A program made the translations under genes and the position numbers. A stretch of DNA of 51,589 bases from an uncultured Lachnospiraceae bacterium. GTDB taxonomy: Bacteria > Bacillota > Clostridia > Lachnospirales > Lachnospiraceae. The notes beneath the pieces are model-generated. The model ran no database searches, was not told the DNA's origin, and saw only the letters and a list, made by a program, of their open reading frames with translations. Shown here piece after piece: positions 17,189 through 26,263 of the stretch (positions are counted from its first letter, which is position 1; each line of letters opens with the position of its first letter). The stretch covers positions 1-51,589 of the forward strand of contig URCR01000020.1 in the NCBI GenBank assembly GCA_900546325.1, in the 5' to 3' direction.

Positions 17189-18982
17189 TTATCGATAAAG
17201 CGGTCCATAAGCAGCACATGCACGGTAGTCCTGACCTTCTTTGTCCATTCCAAATGCATTCCACGCAGCAGGTCGGAAAATTTTTTCTTCTTCCACATTA
17301 TGCATAGATACCGGTATCCTTAACATGGAACAAAGTGTGATCAAATCGGCGCCGATATGACCGTAGCTGATTGCCCCATGATTCGCTCCCCAGTTGTTCA
17401 TCACATCATAAGCAGTGCGAAATGCCGGACTCTCATTTGTTCTCGGCACAAACCAGGTACACGGCCATGTATAATCTGTCCGTTTCCAGAGAATATCGGA
17501 TACCGCTTCCGGCAGTCTGATCGTCCAGCCCTCTGCAATCTGCAGAGCAGGTCCAAGACCTTTGATCAAATTTAACCGGACCATCGTCACCGGCATCTCT
17601 GCATTGGTCAGAAATCTGGAAGAGTACCCGCCACCGCGGAAATATCCAAAATCCGCAGGATTCCATGTGACATTCTCCATAATCTTCCTCTTGTCTTCCT
17701 CTGTCACTTCATACCATGGCTTCATAACAGAATTGCCGCAGGCATCTTTCGCTTCCCCGCAGGCATCCAGGCATGCTGCACCGGAGTTGATCAGATGGAT
17801 CATGCCCCCTGCCTCGGCAGCTTTTCCTTCCATTGTGTATCCGGCTGCCTCTTTTACCGCCTCCGGACTCCAGTAGGTACGGACATCTGCGAAGATCTGT
17901 GCACGGTTTGTCAGAAGCTTCATAAATAACATTCCGATACCGTTTAACACGTCATTTTCTGTGGCAAGGATATATGGCTCCCGCACACCGTCCCAGTCAA
18001 AGGATGTATTTAGAAGTGCCTCCGCGAAATCTCCGTTCGGGTAGAAATCGGTCCACTGTCTCTGCCCCTGGAATCCTGCTGCCAGAGCATTGTGTCCCAT
18101 CTGCTCTTCCTCACATCCTTCCGGAAGATTTGGATTTCCATTCATGAGATCTTTGATAATGCACATCATTTTTACAACAAATTCCCAGTCTTTATCCTTC
18201 TGCGCCCTTGTTTTTTGTACTGCTTCCGGGTTTTTATCAAATCCTTCTTTGCAGTGCTCTTTTGTCCATTTCATTGCTCTCTGAAATTCCTCTTCATCAT
18301 AGATACCTTCTTCCATACGTCGGATCAATTCTACTTCGTCTACGGATTCCATACGCATGCCGAGATACTCTTCTAAAAATGCAGAGTCGATGATGGAACC
18401 GCCGATTCCCATTGTCACAGATCCAATCTGTAAATAGGAAGTCCCGCGCATAGATGCCGCTGCCACAGCACTCCGTCCAAATCTGAGAAGCTTCTCCATG
18501 ACATCTTCCGGAATCTCTCGCGCGGAGGCAGGCTGTACTTCATGCCCATAGATTCCGAAAGCCGGGAGACCTTTCTGTGCGTGTGTTGCCAGGACGCTTG
18601 CCAGGTAGACTGCGCCCGGGCGCTCTGTCCCGTTAAATCCCCAGACCGCTTTGATCGTTTTCGGATCCATATCCATTGTCTCGGCTCCATAGCACCAGCA
18701 CGGTGTCACAGTGAGTGTGATATCAACGCCCTCCCGGCGAAACTTCTCCTGGCAGGCTGCCGCCTCTGCAACACCTCCGATCGTTGTGTCGGCAAGAACG
18801 ACCTGAACCGGTTCTCCGTTTGCATACCGGATATGCTCGCGGAAAAGCTTTGCCGCCGCTTCCGCCATACTCCATGTCTGTTCTTCCAGTGATTCCCTTA
18901 CTTTTAAATATCCTCTTCTCCCATCGATCGTCGGGCGAATCCCGATGACCGGATACGCTCCGATTCTTCTGTTTCTGCTCAT
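17189..18982 (-). CDS. fucI: L-fucose isomerase
   Basis: This 597-residue manganese enzyme converts L-fucose to L-fuculose (and often D-arabinose to D-ribulose). Length and start (RRIGAYPVIGIRPTIDGRRG) are those of FucI. Metal ligands are visible: Glu in ATENDVLNG near 340, Asp in FADVRTYW near 365 and His in ISYGHIGAD near 535. The start overlaps the oxidoreductase stop by 4 bp and has a GGAGGAGG site. It is the first catabolic step of the operon. Family assignment is secure. Confidence 0.97.
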   Translation of the reverse strand: MSRNRRIGAYPVIGIRPTIDGRRGYLKVRESLEEQTWSMAEAAAKLFREHIRYANGEPVQVVLADTTIGGVAEAAACQEKFRREGVDITLTVTPCWCYGAETMDMDPKTIKAVWGFNGTERPGAVYLASVLATHAQKGLPAFGIYGHEVQPASAREIPEDVMEKLLRFGRSAVAAASMRGTSYLQIGSVTMGIGGSIIDSAFLEEYLGMRMESVDEVELIRRMEEGIYDEEEFQRAMKWTKEHCKEGFDKNPEAVQKTRAQKDKDWEFVVKMMCIIKDLMNGNPNLPEGCEEEQMGHNALAAGFQGQRQWTDFYPNGDFAEALLNTSFDWDGVREPYILATENDVLNGIGMLFMKLLTNRAQIFADVRTYWSPEAVKEAAGYTMEGKAAEAGGMIHLINSGAACLDACGEAKDACGNSVMKPWYEVTEEDKRKIMENVTWNPADFGYFRGGGYSSRFLTNAEMPVTMVRLNLIKGLGPALQIAEGWTIRLPEAVSDILWKRTDYTWPCTWFVPRTNESPAFRTAYDVMNNWGANHGAISYGHIGADLITLCSMLRIPVSMHNVEEEKIFRPAAWNAFGMDKEGQDYRACAAYGPLYR

Positions 18983-20259
18983 TGTTGTACCTCCTCCATT
19001 AGGTTTTTCTTATATGTCACAAAGTCGATCGTCTCTCCACTGAGTCTTGCTTCCTCCGCTGCAAGAGCCATCAAGTGACTGTCCACAGAGATTCCCGCTC
19101 CGGTCGGAACTTCTCCTCTTCTCGCACCTCCGAGCAGCCGGACAAAATCGTGCATCATTCTCTCATCGCTTCCGCTGTGTCCTTTGGATGGTGTGTGTAA
19201 ATGAATCTCCTCTGTATTTCCACTGACAAAATCAAAAATGCGGATAATTCCTTCCTCCATATCACCCTGTATCTCCCCGTTTGTTCCCATAAGTGTGATC
19301 GTCCGCTTGCAATCTTTCGTAAAAGCGCTCATTACAAACGAAACTTCCACGTCATTCTCAAATTCCATATTGACGACCTGATGATCTACCACTGTATTAT
19401 CGCAGTGGAATACACATCGTCCGTACGGTCCTGTTTTCAACGCTGCAAGCACCGATTCTTTGTCACCTGAAGGAGTCACGGCATAGACAAGACCGTCTGT
19501 CTCTGCCTTTGGATGTTCCAAATAAAACTTTGGTACATAAAAAGCGCAGTCATCTCTGTGAGGACATCCGTCCATACACCGTTTGGGTGCATGTGCAGGT
19601 GCATTTTCTTCTGTAAAAAACGTAAGCTTTCCAAAAGAGCTGATCTTCCTGCACGGAGCTTTCGCAAGCCACAGGAGAATATCCATATCATGGCAGCACT
19701 TCTGTAAGATCATTGGGCTGGACTCTTTGGCATTTCTCCAGTTTCCTCTTACAAAGCTGTGGGCATGATGCCAGAATCCGACAGATTCCATCGCCTGAAT
19801 ACTCATCAGCCTTCCGATCTTTTCGGAGTCGATCAGTTCTCTGAGCTTTGTATAAAAAGAGGAGTAGCGAAGCACATGGCAGATTGCCAGCACCCGGTCA
19901 TATTTTTCTGCAAGCATTCCCATTTGAATGATTTCCTCTTTTTTCGGAGACATTGGCTTTTCACAGAGCACATGATACCCTCTCTGAAGAGCCATCGTCA
20001 CCGGCTCATAATGCATCTGATCCTGAGTACAGACAAGAGCACAGTCCGCCATGCGCTCTTGTTCCAGCAGTTTTTCATAACTTTCATACTGATTTTCCTC
20101 TGGAATCTTGTGAAGTGCTGCCAGCTGGCTTCTGCGCACCTGATCTGGCTCTGCAACCGCTATGACCCGAAATTCATCTGGGTGATCCAATGCGTAGGAC
20201 GCATAGACATGCCCTCCGCGGAGCCCTGCCCCGATTAAAATTGCTGTTACTTTTCGCAT
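18979..20259 (-). CDS. Gfo/Idh/MocA family oxidoreductase with a cysteine cluster
   Basis: This protein has about 426 residues and a Rossmann NAD(P) fold at the N-terminus (AILIGAGLRGGHVYASYAL) and the family motif LCEKPMS near residue 99. The start is the ATG at 20259 where the fold begins; the upstream frame is only overlap. It carries an unusual C-X3-C-X5-C group (RCMDGCPHRDDC) near residue 225, which could bind a metal or an iron-sulfur centre. It overlaps both neighbours, fucosidase (13 bp) and fucI (4 bp), so it is part of the fucose pathway. Members oxidise or epimerise sugars, and a few are NAD-dependent glycosidases. The exact substrate is unknown; oxidation or processing of a fucosyl glycan is possible. 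Confidence 0.85.
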   Translation of the reverse strand: MRKVTAILIGAGLRGGHVYASYALDHPDEFRVIAVAEPDQVRRSQLAALHKIPEENQYESYEKLLEQERMADCALVCTQDQMHYEPVTMALQRGYHVLCEKPMSPKKEEIIQMGMLAEKYDRVLAICHVLRYSSFYTKLRELIDSEKIGRLMSIQAMESVGFWHHAHSFVRGNWRNAKESSPMILQKCCHDMDILLWLAKAPCRKISSFGKLTFFTEENAPAHAPKRCMDGCPHRDDCAFYVPKFYLEHPKAETDGLVYAVTPSGDKESVLAALKTGPYGRCVFHCDNTVVDHQVVNMEFENDVEVSFVMSAFTKDCKRTITLMGTNGEIQGDMEEGIIRIFDFVSGNTEEIHLHTPSKGHSGSDERMMHDFVRLLGGARRGEVPTGAGISVDSHLMALAAEEARLSGETIDFVTYKKNLMEEVQQ

Positions 20260-21584
20260 ATGCGTTCTTTCGCCCCTTTCTTTTTCAGAACAATTTTCAA
20301 AACAGTATCCGCCTGGTCCGGAAGCGGGTAGGTAAATACCGGATTTTTTCCAAAAGAGACAAATGCCGACTCCGAAAACTGTACCGTATTCCATGCCTCT
20401 CCGCGGTTCATCTCACTGCCGTCTGCCAGGTAATAGACCGCCGCCAGCTCCTCCGGTGAGATTCCATAGAGTGGCATGGCACCTAACGGTTCTTCCAGAA
20501 CATGTGCATAGATCACATCATCTTTTTGCGTATATCTTCCCCATTCCGGTTTCGGACGTTTGCAGATAGTATTCCCGTAAATACTCTCACTGTTTTTCTT
20601 CATCCATGCACCGATCTCTTTGAGAATCCTGACACTCTCACAAGGAATATTTCCTTTTGCATCCGGACCTACGTTCAAGATCATGTTTCCCCCTTTACTT
20701 GTACATTCCACCAGCTTACGAATCAGCATCTGCGGTGATTTAAAGGTATGGTCGAAACTGCAGTAACCCCAGTGATTGTTCATCGTCGCACAAAGCTCCC
20801 ATGGGATCATCTCTCCCTCCTGATCACGAATTCCTTCCGGTGGAATGATCTGTTCCGGGCTTGCAAAATCACCGCTGTATGTCGAAGGCTCTGCCGTCGC
20901 AATACTTCCATGATTTTCCCCGGAGCCTTCCAGCCGGTTATCGATAATGACATCGGGCTGATAAGTTCTTACCATGCGGATCAACTCTTCAGCGCGCCAT
21001 TTTTCCCCGCACATATCATCGTAGGAAAAGTCAAACCAGAGCAGATCTAACTTTCCATAATTTGTCACAAGTTCTTTTACCTGGCCATGCATATAATCCA
21101 GATAACGGTCAAAATCAATTTTTTCATCTTTGTATCTCTCACAGTTTCTCATCGGATGCTGGCGGTCTTTGTATTTTGGAAAATCCGGATGATGCCAGTC
21201 GATCAATGAAAAATAAAGACCGACTTTGATATCTTCCTCCCGGCAGGCATCCACAAACTCCCGCACAAGATCTCTCCCCGCTTTTGTGTTCGTGCATTTA
21301 TAGTCTGTCAAAGCAGAATCAAACAGACAGAATCCATCGTGATGTTTCGCAGTCAGCACCGCATATTTCATTCCTGCCTCTTTTGCGAGACGCACCCACA
21401 CTTTCGGATCATAGTCAACCGGATCAAAAAGTTCAAAATACTTCTCATACTCTTTCACTGTCATCTCACGCTCCGACATAACCCACTCTCCGCACGCAGG
21501 GATCGCATAAAGTCCCCAGTGGATAAACATTCCAAATCTTGCCTCCATAAACCATTTTGTTCTCTCTCTGATTTCCTGATTCAT
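20247..21584 (-). CDS. GH29 alpha-L-fucosidase
   Basis: This 445-residue glycoside hydrolase has the GH29 features: RFGMFIHWGLYA near residue 16, TAKHHDGFCLFDS near 88, and LLWFDFSYDD near 180 holding the likely nucleophile Asp. No signal peptide is visible, so it should act inside the cell on imported oligosaccharides. That matches the binding protein and two permeases just upstream. It releases L-fucose for FucI. Linkage preference cannot be read from the sequence. The start has an AAGGAG site. Confidence 0.95.
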   Translation of the reverse strand: MNQEIRERTKWFMEARFGMFIHWGLYAIPACGEWVMSEREMTVKEYEKYFELFDPVDYDPKVWVRLAKEAGMKYAVLTAKHHDGFCLFDSALTDYKCTNTKAGRDLVREFVDACREEDIKVGLYFSLIDWHHPDFPKYKDRQHPMRNCERYKDEKIDFDRYLDYMHGQVKELVTNYGKLDLLWFDFSYDDMCGEKWRAEELIRMVRTYQPDVIIDNRLEGSGENHGSIATAEPSTYSGDFASPEQIIPPEGIRDQEGEMIPWELCATMNNHWGYCSFDHTFKSPQMLIRKLVECTSKGGNMILNVGPDAKGNIPCESVRILKEIGAWMKKNSESIYGNTICKRPKPEWGRYTQKDDVIYAHVLEEPLGAMPLYGISPEELAAVYYLADGSEMNRGEAWNTVQFSESAFVSFGKNPVFTYPLPDQADTVLKIVLKKKGAKERICEK

Positions 21585-21618
21585 TTCGATCTTCTCCTTC
21601 TTTTCGCATTCTATATGA

Positions 21619-22482
21619 TTAACCTTTTACTGCTCCGCCAGAAAGTGCCTCCACGAAAAACTTGCTGAATACACAATATAAGATGACTGGCGGCAGGATA
21701 ATTACGACCATCGCCGAGAACAGACCATTGTAGTTTGTTCTGAACGATGTGGTAAACGTAGATAACAGCGCCGGCACTGTCAGTTTTTCCCGGTCGATCA
21801 GCACAAGGGATGCCCAGTAGTATTCGTTCCAGTTATTTAAAAATGCCAGAACTCCAGCTGTCATAATTCCCGGACGCGCCATTGGAAAAATAACCTTCTG
21901 CCATGTCTTCACATAGCCGCATCCATCGATTCTTGCCGCATCTTCCATCTCCTTTGGAATATTCATATAGTAATTTTTAATTACAAAGAAACTGACTGCC
22001 AGACCGCTGCAGGAATAAATCAAGATCAGCGCACCTCTCGTATCATACAGATGTAATTTATTGACCAGGTTATAAACCGGATAGGTCAGTGCGGTAGCCG
22101 GAATAAACATTGTGGAATACAGCATGACATTGACAAGCTTTTTCCCTTTAAAATCCAGTCTTGCCACAACATAGGCAGACATGGAGATCATCACAATACT
22201 GATCACGACCGATACGAAAGAAATCAATAAACTGTTTCCGAAATACCGCATCACATGCAGATCACGGAAGGTGGAAATATATCCTTCCAGATAGATAGAT
22301 TCCGGAAGCATAAATCCGGGACGTGCCATCGGATCTTTTTTGAAACTGGAAAGTAAAAGCCAGACAAGCGGAACAAGCGCCACAAATGCTGCCCAGCACA
22401 GACAGATGACCGTTACGATCCTTGTTGCTTTTGAGTCTTTTTTAATTCTGTTTTTTGATGCTTTCTGTCCGTTTTTTCTCAT
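21619..22482 (-). CDS. ABC transporter permease, CUT1 family (MalG-like)
   Basis: This inner-membrane permease of about 287 residues has six membrane helices and the EAA loop EDAARIDGCGYVKTWQKVIFP that contacts the ATPase. I chose the ATG at 22482, which overlaps the stop of the other permease by 4 bp and has a strong AGGAGG site; an ATG 33 bp further upstream is the alternative. It pairs with the MalF-like permease. No ATPase is encoded here, so a shared MsmK-type ATPase elsewhere must energise it. The neighbours point to a fucosylated oligosaccharide as substrate. Confidence 0.93.
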   Translation of the reverse strand: MRKNGQKASKNRIKKDSKATRIVTVICLCWAAFVALVPLVWLLLSSFKKDPMARPGFMLPESIYLEGYISTFRDLHVMRYFGNSLLISFVSVVISIVMISMSAYVVARLDFKGKKLVNVMLYSTMFIPATALTYPVYNLVNKLHLYDTRGALILIYSCSGLAVSFFVIKNYYMNIPKEMEDAARIDGCGYVKTWQKVIFPMARPGIMTAGVLAFLNNWNEYYWASLVLIDREKLTVPALLSTFTTSFRTNYNGLFSAMVVIILPPVILYCVFSKFFVEALSGGAVKG

Positions 22483-23408
22483 GAACGTTTTCCTCCTTTT
22501 GCCGTTTTTTTCCATGTAAGATTAAAAAGCATATTTATGATGACAATGATCAACATTCCTGCCAGAATCTGTACAACGGCAACGGTATTGGCACGGCCAA
22601 ACTGTGTGCGCGGACTTGTAATTGCAAGTTCCCGGATCACATAGCTGATACTGTAAGTACCGGCTGCACCTTTTGTGAGGAAATATACCTCGTTGTAAAG
22701 TAAGAATCCGCCGGTTGCAGCCAATATCGATACCATGCGCAGTGTTTCCTTGATCATCGGGATCGTAATATACCAGTCCTGCTTTAACCCGCTTGCGCCG
22801 TCCAGTCTTGCAGCTTCTCTCACTTCTTCCGGCACTGCCATGATATTTCCGAGTATCATCAGTGTTGTCGTACCGGTAAAAAAGATATATGCGGCTGTCA
22901 TCGCCCAGAATGCCGGCCCCTCAAGCAGAAGGATACTGTCTTTGAAATCTTTGTGAAACAACTTGATGATCGGATTTACCACACCGTAGAGCGGACTGTA
23001 TAACTGCAAGAAAATCATGCCCATAGCCGCTGTTGAGATCATATTCGGAATAATGTAAATATTCCGGATTAATTTCACACCTTTCATCCTCCTGGAAAAT
23101 GCAAGTGCGATCAATGTAGCAACCGGTATCTGGATGACAACTCCCAGAAGTGCCCACAGAGAAGAATTTTTAAGCGCCTCCCAGAAATACGGATAAGTCT
23201 GGAAAATGTATTTGTAGTTATCCCACATATTTTTTACTCCGAAAAATTCCGGTGCATTGATATTTGTATAATCCCATTTACAAAAAGAAGTGACAAACAC
23301 CGTCACGATCGGGTACAAATAAAAAATAGCAAAAGCAATCAGCGTCGGGGCGAGAAACGCGAAAATGAATCCCTTTCTCCTCCAGCCAAGCCTGTTATGT
23401 CTGTTCAT
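22479..23408 (-). CDS. ABC transporter permease, CUT1 family (MalF-like)
   Basis: This 309-residue inner-membrane permease has six hydrophobic helices and an EAA loop (EEVREAARLDGASGLKQDWY near residue 200). It forms the pore with the overlapping MalG-like protein. It lies 91 bp after the binding-protein gene, and a hairpin between them should lower permease expression relative to the binding protein. The substrate is inferred from the fucosidase and fucose genes downstream. Confidence 0.93.
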   Translation of the reverse strand: MNRHNRLGWRRKGFIFAFLAPTLIAFAIFYLYPIVTVFVTSFCKWDYTNINAPEFFGVKNMWDNYKYIFQTYPYFWEALKNSSLWALLGVVIQIPVATLIALAFSRRMKGVKLIRNIYIIPNMISTAAMGMIFLQLYSPLYGVVNPIIKLFHKDFKDSILLLEGPAFWAMTAAYIFFTGTTTLMILGNIMAVPEEVREAARLDGASGLKQDWYITIPMIKETLRMVSILAATGGFLLYNEVYFLTKGAAGTYSISYVIRELAITSPRTQFGRANTVAVVQILAGMLIIVIINMLFNLTWKKTAKGGKRS

Positions 23409-23450
23409 CTTTTAAACCTCCTTGTAAGAACCATTCCTGTTCTGCCAAAG

Positions 23451-23486
23451 AAAAAGAGCTGTCGTTTCTATGCGACAACTCTTTTT
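23451..23486 (-). terminator. leaky intra-operon terminator between binding protein and permeases
   Basis: On the minus transcript, a 14-bp stem (23451-23464 with 23473-23486, one G-U pair) and an 8-nt loop end in a U run. It lies 14 bp after the binding-protein stop, before two permease genes that have no clear promoter of their own. Such hairpins are known to raise the binding-protein to permease ratio. Confidence 0.75.
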
Positions 23487-23499
23487 CACAAAACATTCG

Positions 23500-24813
23500 T
23501 TATCCGATAATCGCTGTCAGTTCCTTTTGCAGCTGTTCAAACCGGCTGTCGATATCTGTTCCGGATACCGCACATTCCATTAAAGCATTGATCATGGATG
23601 TTCTGACATCGGATCCCCATACATAGTTCAGATCCTCTGCAATGTATTCTGCATCATTGACAAGTGTACATGCTTCTGCAAGCTTGATTGTCGCTGCATT
23701 TCCACTTTCTTCTGCAAGTTGATTTAAATCTAGAGTTGTGTTACATGGATTTGCCTGTACTTCTGTAAAGATCTTAGACTGCACTTCCTTGCTTGTCATG
23801 TATTTTACAAATTCCAGCGCCAGCTTTTCCTCTTCCTCACTCAGTCCGCTGGAAATCGTAAGTCCGGCTCCTGCCGAAGACAGAGACACCTTCTCAGGGA
23901 AAATTGTCGGCTGAATCTTTTCTACCATACTTTCATCGATTCCACTGGCATTCCATACTCCATTTGGGAGCACTGCCATCGTCCCTTTTTTGTTAAAGTC
24001 ATCCATTACATTTCCGAGATCTTCCACTGTGTGGTCGGAGCCGTTTGCCTGATCCATCTTTGCCACTCTCGTAAATGCCTCTTTGAACGTCTCGGATTCG
24101 ATCGTCTCCTGAGTCATTTCCGATTCCAAAAGTTCTCGTCCTTCCTCCGTAGATGCGAGCATTGCATTGAACATGATGATGGAACCCTGACCTGCTGCAT
24201 ATCCATATGTATCACCGCCAAGTGCCCTGACTTTCTCCATAGCAGTCTCATATCCGTCCCAGGTGCTTAAATCTTCCGCCTTTACGCCTGCTTGATCAAG
24301 AATCTCCTGATTGTACCACATTCCGCGGCTTTCCATTTGATCGTGCACGGAATAGATATGTCCGTCCACATCATTCTGCGTGTAGTTCAGCCCTACCGCA
24401 TCTTTCAGATTGTTCTCATCAATGTAAGGCTTCATATCTAACACAAGTTCCTGTGCAATCGCCGCCTGCGGCACTGCTGTTCCACAGTCTACAAGATCCG
24501 GAAAACTTCCACCTGCCACCTGTGAGCTTACGATGTCATCTCTGTTCTCAACCGCGATCGGTTTGAATTTCACTTTACCGTCCGCATGCTCTTTTGCAAA
24601 TTCATCGTAGATATCGCGCATCACTTTCGCTGCCGGCCATTCACTTTCCTCATGGTAATATCCGTGATAGAATTCCAGAACGGAAGCCTCATTTCCTTTT
24701 GCTTCTTTTGTCGTTCCTTTTTCTTCTTTGGAATCTCCGCATCCCGCAAGTGCAGCTGCTCCCATGGACACTGCCAGCGCAGTGCTGATCACTCTTGCTT
24801 TCATTTTCTTCAT
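23500..24813 (-). CDS. extracellular solute-binding lipoprotein of the fucoglycan ABC importer
   Basis: This 437-residue protein is a CUT1 (family 1) sugar-binding protein. The signal peptide ends in the lipobox ALAGC with Cys25, giving a lipid-anchored receptor outside the cell. I chose the ATG at 24813 because it has a GGAGGAGG site at ideal spacing. It is the first gene of the fucose operon and precedes the two permeases. The domain order is typical, with SFPDLVDCGTAVPQAAI near residue 105. It should bind a fucosylated glycan. The upstream region holds repeats that may be sites for the YesN-type regulator. Confidence 0.92.
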   Translation of the reverse strand: MKKMKARVISTALAVSMGAAALAGCGDSKEEKGTTKEAKGNEASVLEFYHGYYHEESEWPAAKVMRDIYDEFAKEHADGKVKFKPIAVENRDDIVSSQVAGGSFPDLVDCGTAVPQAAIAQELVLDMKPYIDENNLKDAVGLNYTQNDVDGHIYSVHDQMESRGMWYNQEILDQAGVKAEDLSTWDGYETAMEKVRALGGDTYGYAAGQGSIIMFNAMLASTEEGRELLESEMTQETIESETFKEAFTRVAKMDQANGSDHTVEDLGNVMDDFNKKGTMAVLPNGVWNASGIDESMVEKIQPTIFPEKVSLSSAGAGLTISSGLSEEEEKLALEFVKYMTSKEVQSKIFTEVQANPCNTTLDLNQLAEESGNAATIKLAEACTLVNDAEYIAEDLNYVWGSDVRTSMINALMECAVSGTDIDSRFEQLQKELTAIIG

Positions 24814-24838
24814 CTTACTTCCTCCTCCACGCACATTT

Positions 24839-24981
24839 GAGTCACACCCTTTGTTTTGTGCACTTATTTAACTTATGTGCTTATTTTAAATATTTTTATG
24901 TGCATTTTGAATAAAGTATTTTTACGGATAATTTGTCCTATATTTACTTTTCTACTTTTTATATGGATTATATTTACTTTT
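24839..24981 (-). promoter_or_regulatory. putative control region of the fucose operon with direct repeats
   Basis: Two exact 13-bp copies of TATATTTACTTTT (24939-24951 and 24969-24981) are offset by 30 bp, about three helical turns, as expected for an AraC-type activator. The second copy overlaps the stop codon of the upstream binding-protein gene. Closer to the operon, TGTGC occurs three times (24857, 24876, 24899). A weak promoter candidate (TTTATT-N17-TATTTA on the minus strand) follows the repeats, which would suit activation. The DNA contact is inference. Confidence 0.5.
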
Positions 24982-26263
24982 TCAGTTCAATTTGACCATT
25001 TTGTTCTAGTAATTTAAAAAATGTTTCTCCACTCATCTCCTCCTGAAAAAAGGCCGGCAAGTGTTCCTCGAACACCTGCATCTGCGCGCTGTTCCATAAA
25101 TTTGCCGGCACTTGGATCTTTATCTTTGCCTGTTTCACTTCCGTAGCCGCCTGGCAGAACCGGGGCATTTTCTCACCATACTCTTCAATGTCAATCTGCG
25201 GATTTGCCGGCATCTGCCCTGTCTTCAGAAGAATCCTTTCCTGTACTTCTTTGCTGAGCATATACTTCAGAAATTTTACACTTGCATCAATCCTCTTTTC
25301 ATCCTTCGTATTCCCGAGAAGATACCCAAGCCCGGCAGACTCACATGCAATGCCGGCCCCTTCTCCAAACGGCAGAAGTGCATAGGATACCGGAAGGTTC
25401 TCATCGATCATAAATGCTCCCCAGATTCCATTGATGTACATGGCAAGCTTTCCCTCATTGAACAGATCTGTCTCATCCCGGTAACCATACTCCGTGCTTA
25501 AAGGTTTTGTATAGTCCCACAGCTCTTTTTGCTGCTCTAACACCGTGCAGATTTCTGACTGTGACATCGGAATCTTGTTTTGGCTGATTGCAACACTCCC
25601 TCTTCCTTTGTTTTTTGCAAGCATCTGATCTGTGATATAGAGATATCCTTCGGATGTAGGACCAAGTGGTGTTACATCTTTCTGTGCTTCCTCAGACCAT
25701 CTCTGAATCTTCTCGCATGCACCGTAAAACGCCTCCCACGTCTCCGGGATGGAAGTGATTCCTGCTTCCCGAAAAATTTCTTCGTTGTACCAGTACCCTC
25801 CTCCGAGCATAAGCACATCGGAAACAGTATAAAGCTTACCATCCTTCGTCTTCCAATATTCCAGACTTCCCGGGGCAATGCTGTGCAAAAATTCTCTATC
25901 GTCCTCGATGTACGGCATGAGATCCAGCGCCAGTTCGTTTTCCACCATAAATTGGTACAGTGATTCCTTTCCTGCGTCTCCACAGAAGATCACATCCGGA
26001 AGATCCCCCACAAGAATTCTGTCCTCCGCCCGCTCTACCATCTCTTTTCCGGTCGGCATTGATATCAGGTTCAAGGAAATTTCCGGATATTTTTTCTGAA
26101 AATCGGAATAGATTTTCCGCATTTCTTTATGATCCGCTTCCGTGCTTCCCCATCCGTGCATTACCGTGATCTCCACCTGCTTTTCCTTCCTGCCGCTGCA
26201 ACCCGTCAGAAGAAGTGCCGCCCCTATCATACAGACACCAAATATCTTCTTACTTTTCCTCAT
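24974..26263 (-). CDS. solute-binding lipoprotein coupled to a two-component system
   Basis: This 429-residue family 1 binding protein has a lipobox (LLLTGC, Cys22). The ATG at 26263 has a GGGGAGGAG site and lies inside the end of the response-regulator gene (14 bp overlap), so it is translationally coupled to the regulator and kinase rather than to a permease. A 160-bp control region then separates it from the transport operon with its own binding protein. This is the same order as in the first cassette at 246-5091. It may present ligand to the kinase. That role is inference; the family is certain. Confidence 0.88.
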   Translation of the reverse strand: MRKSKKIFGVCMIGAALLLTGCSGRKEKQVEITVMHGWGSTEADHKEMRKIYSDFQKKYPEISLNLISMPTGKEMVERAEDRILVGDLPDVIFCGDAGKESLYQFMVENELALDLMPYIEDDREFLHSIAPGSLEYWKTKDGKLYTVSDVLMLGGGYWYNEEIFREAGITSIPETWEAFYGACEKIQRWSEEAQKDVTPLGPTSEGYLYITDQMLAKNKGRGSVAISQNKIPMSQSEICTVLEQQKELWDYTKPLSTEYGYRDETDLFNEGKLAMYINGIWGAFMIDENLPVSYALLPFGEGAGIACESAGLGYLLGNTKDEKRIDASVKFLKYMLSKEVQERILLKTGQMPANPQIDIEEYGEKMPRFCQAATEVKQAKIKIQVPANLWNSAQMQVFEEHLPAFFQEEMSGETFFKLLEQNGQIELKK

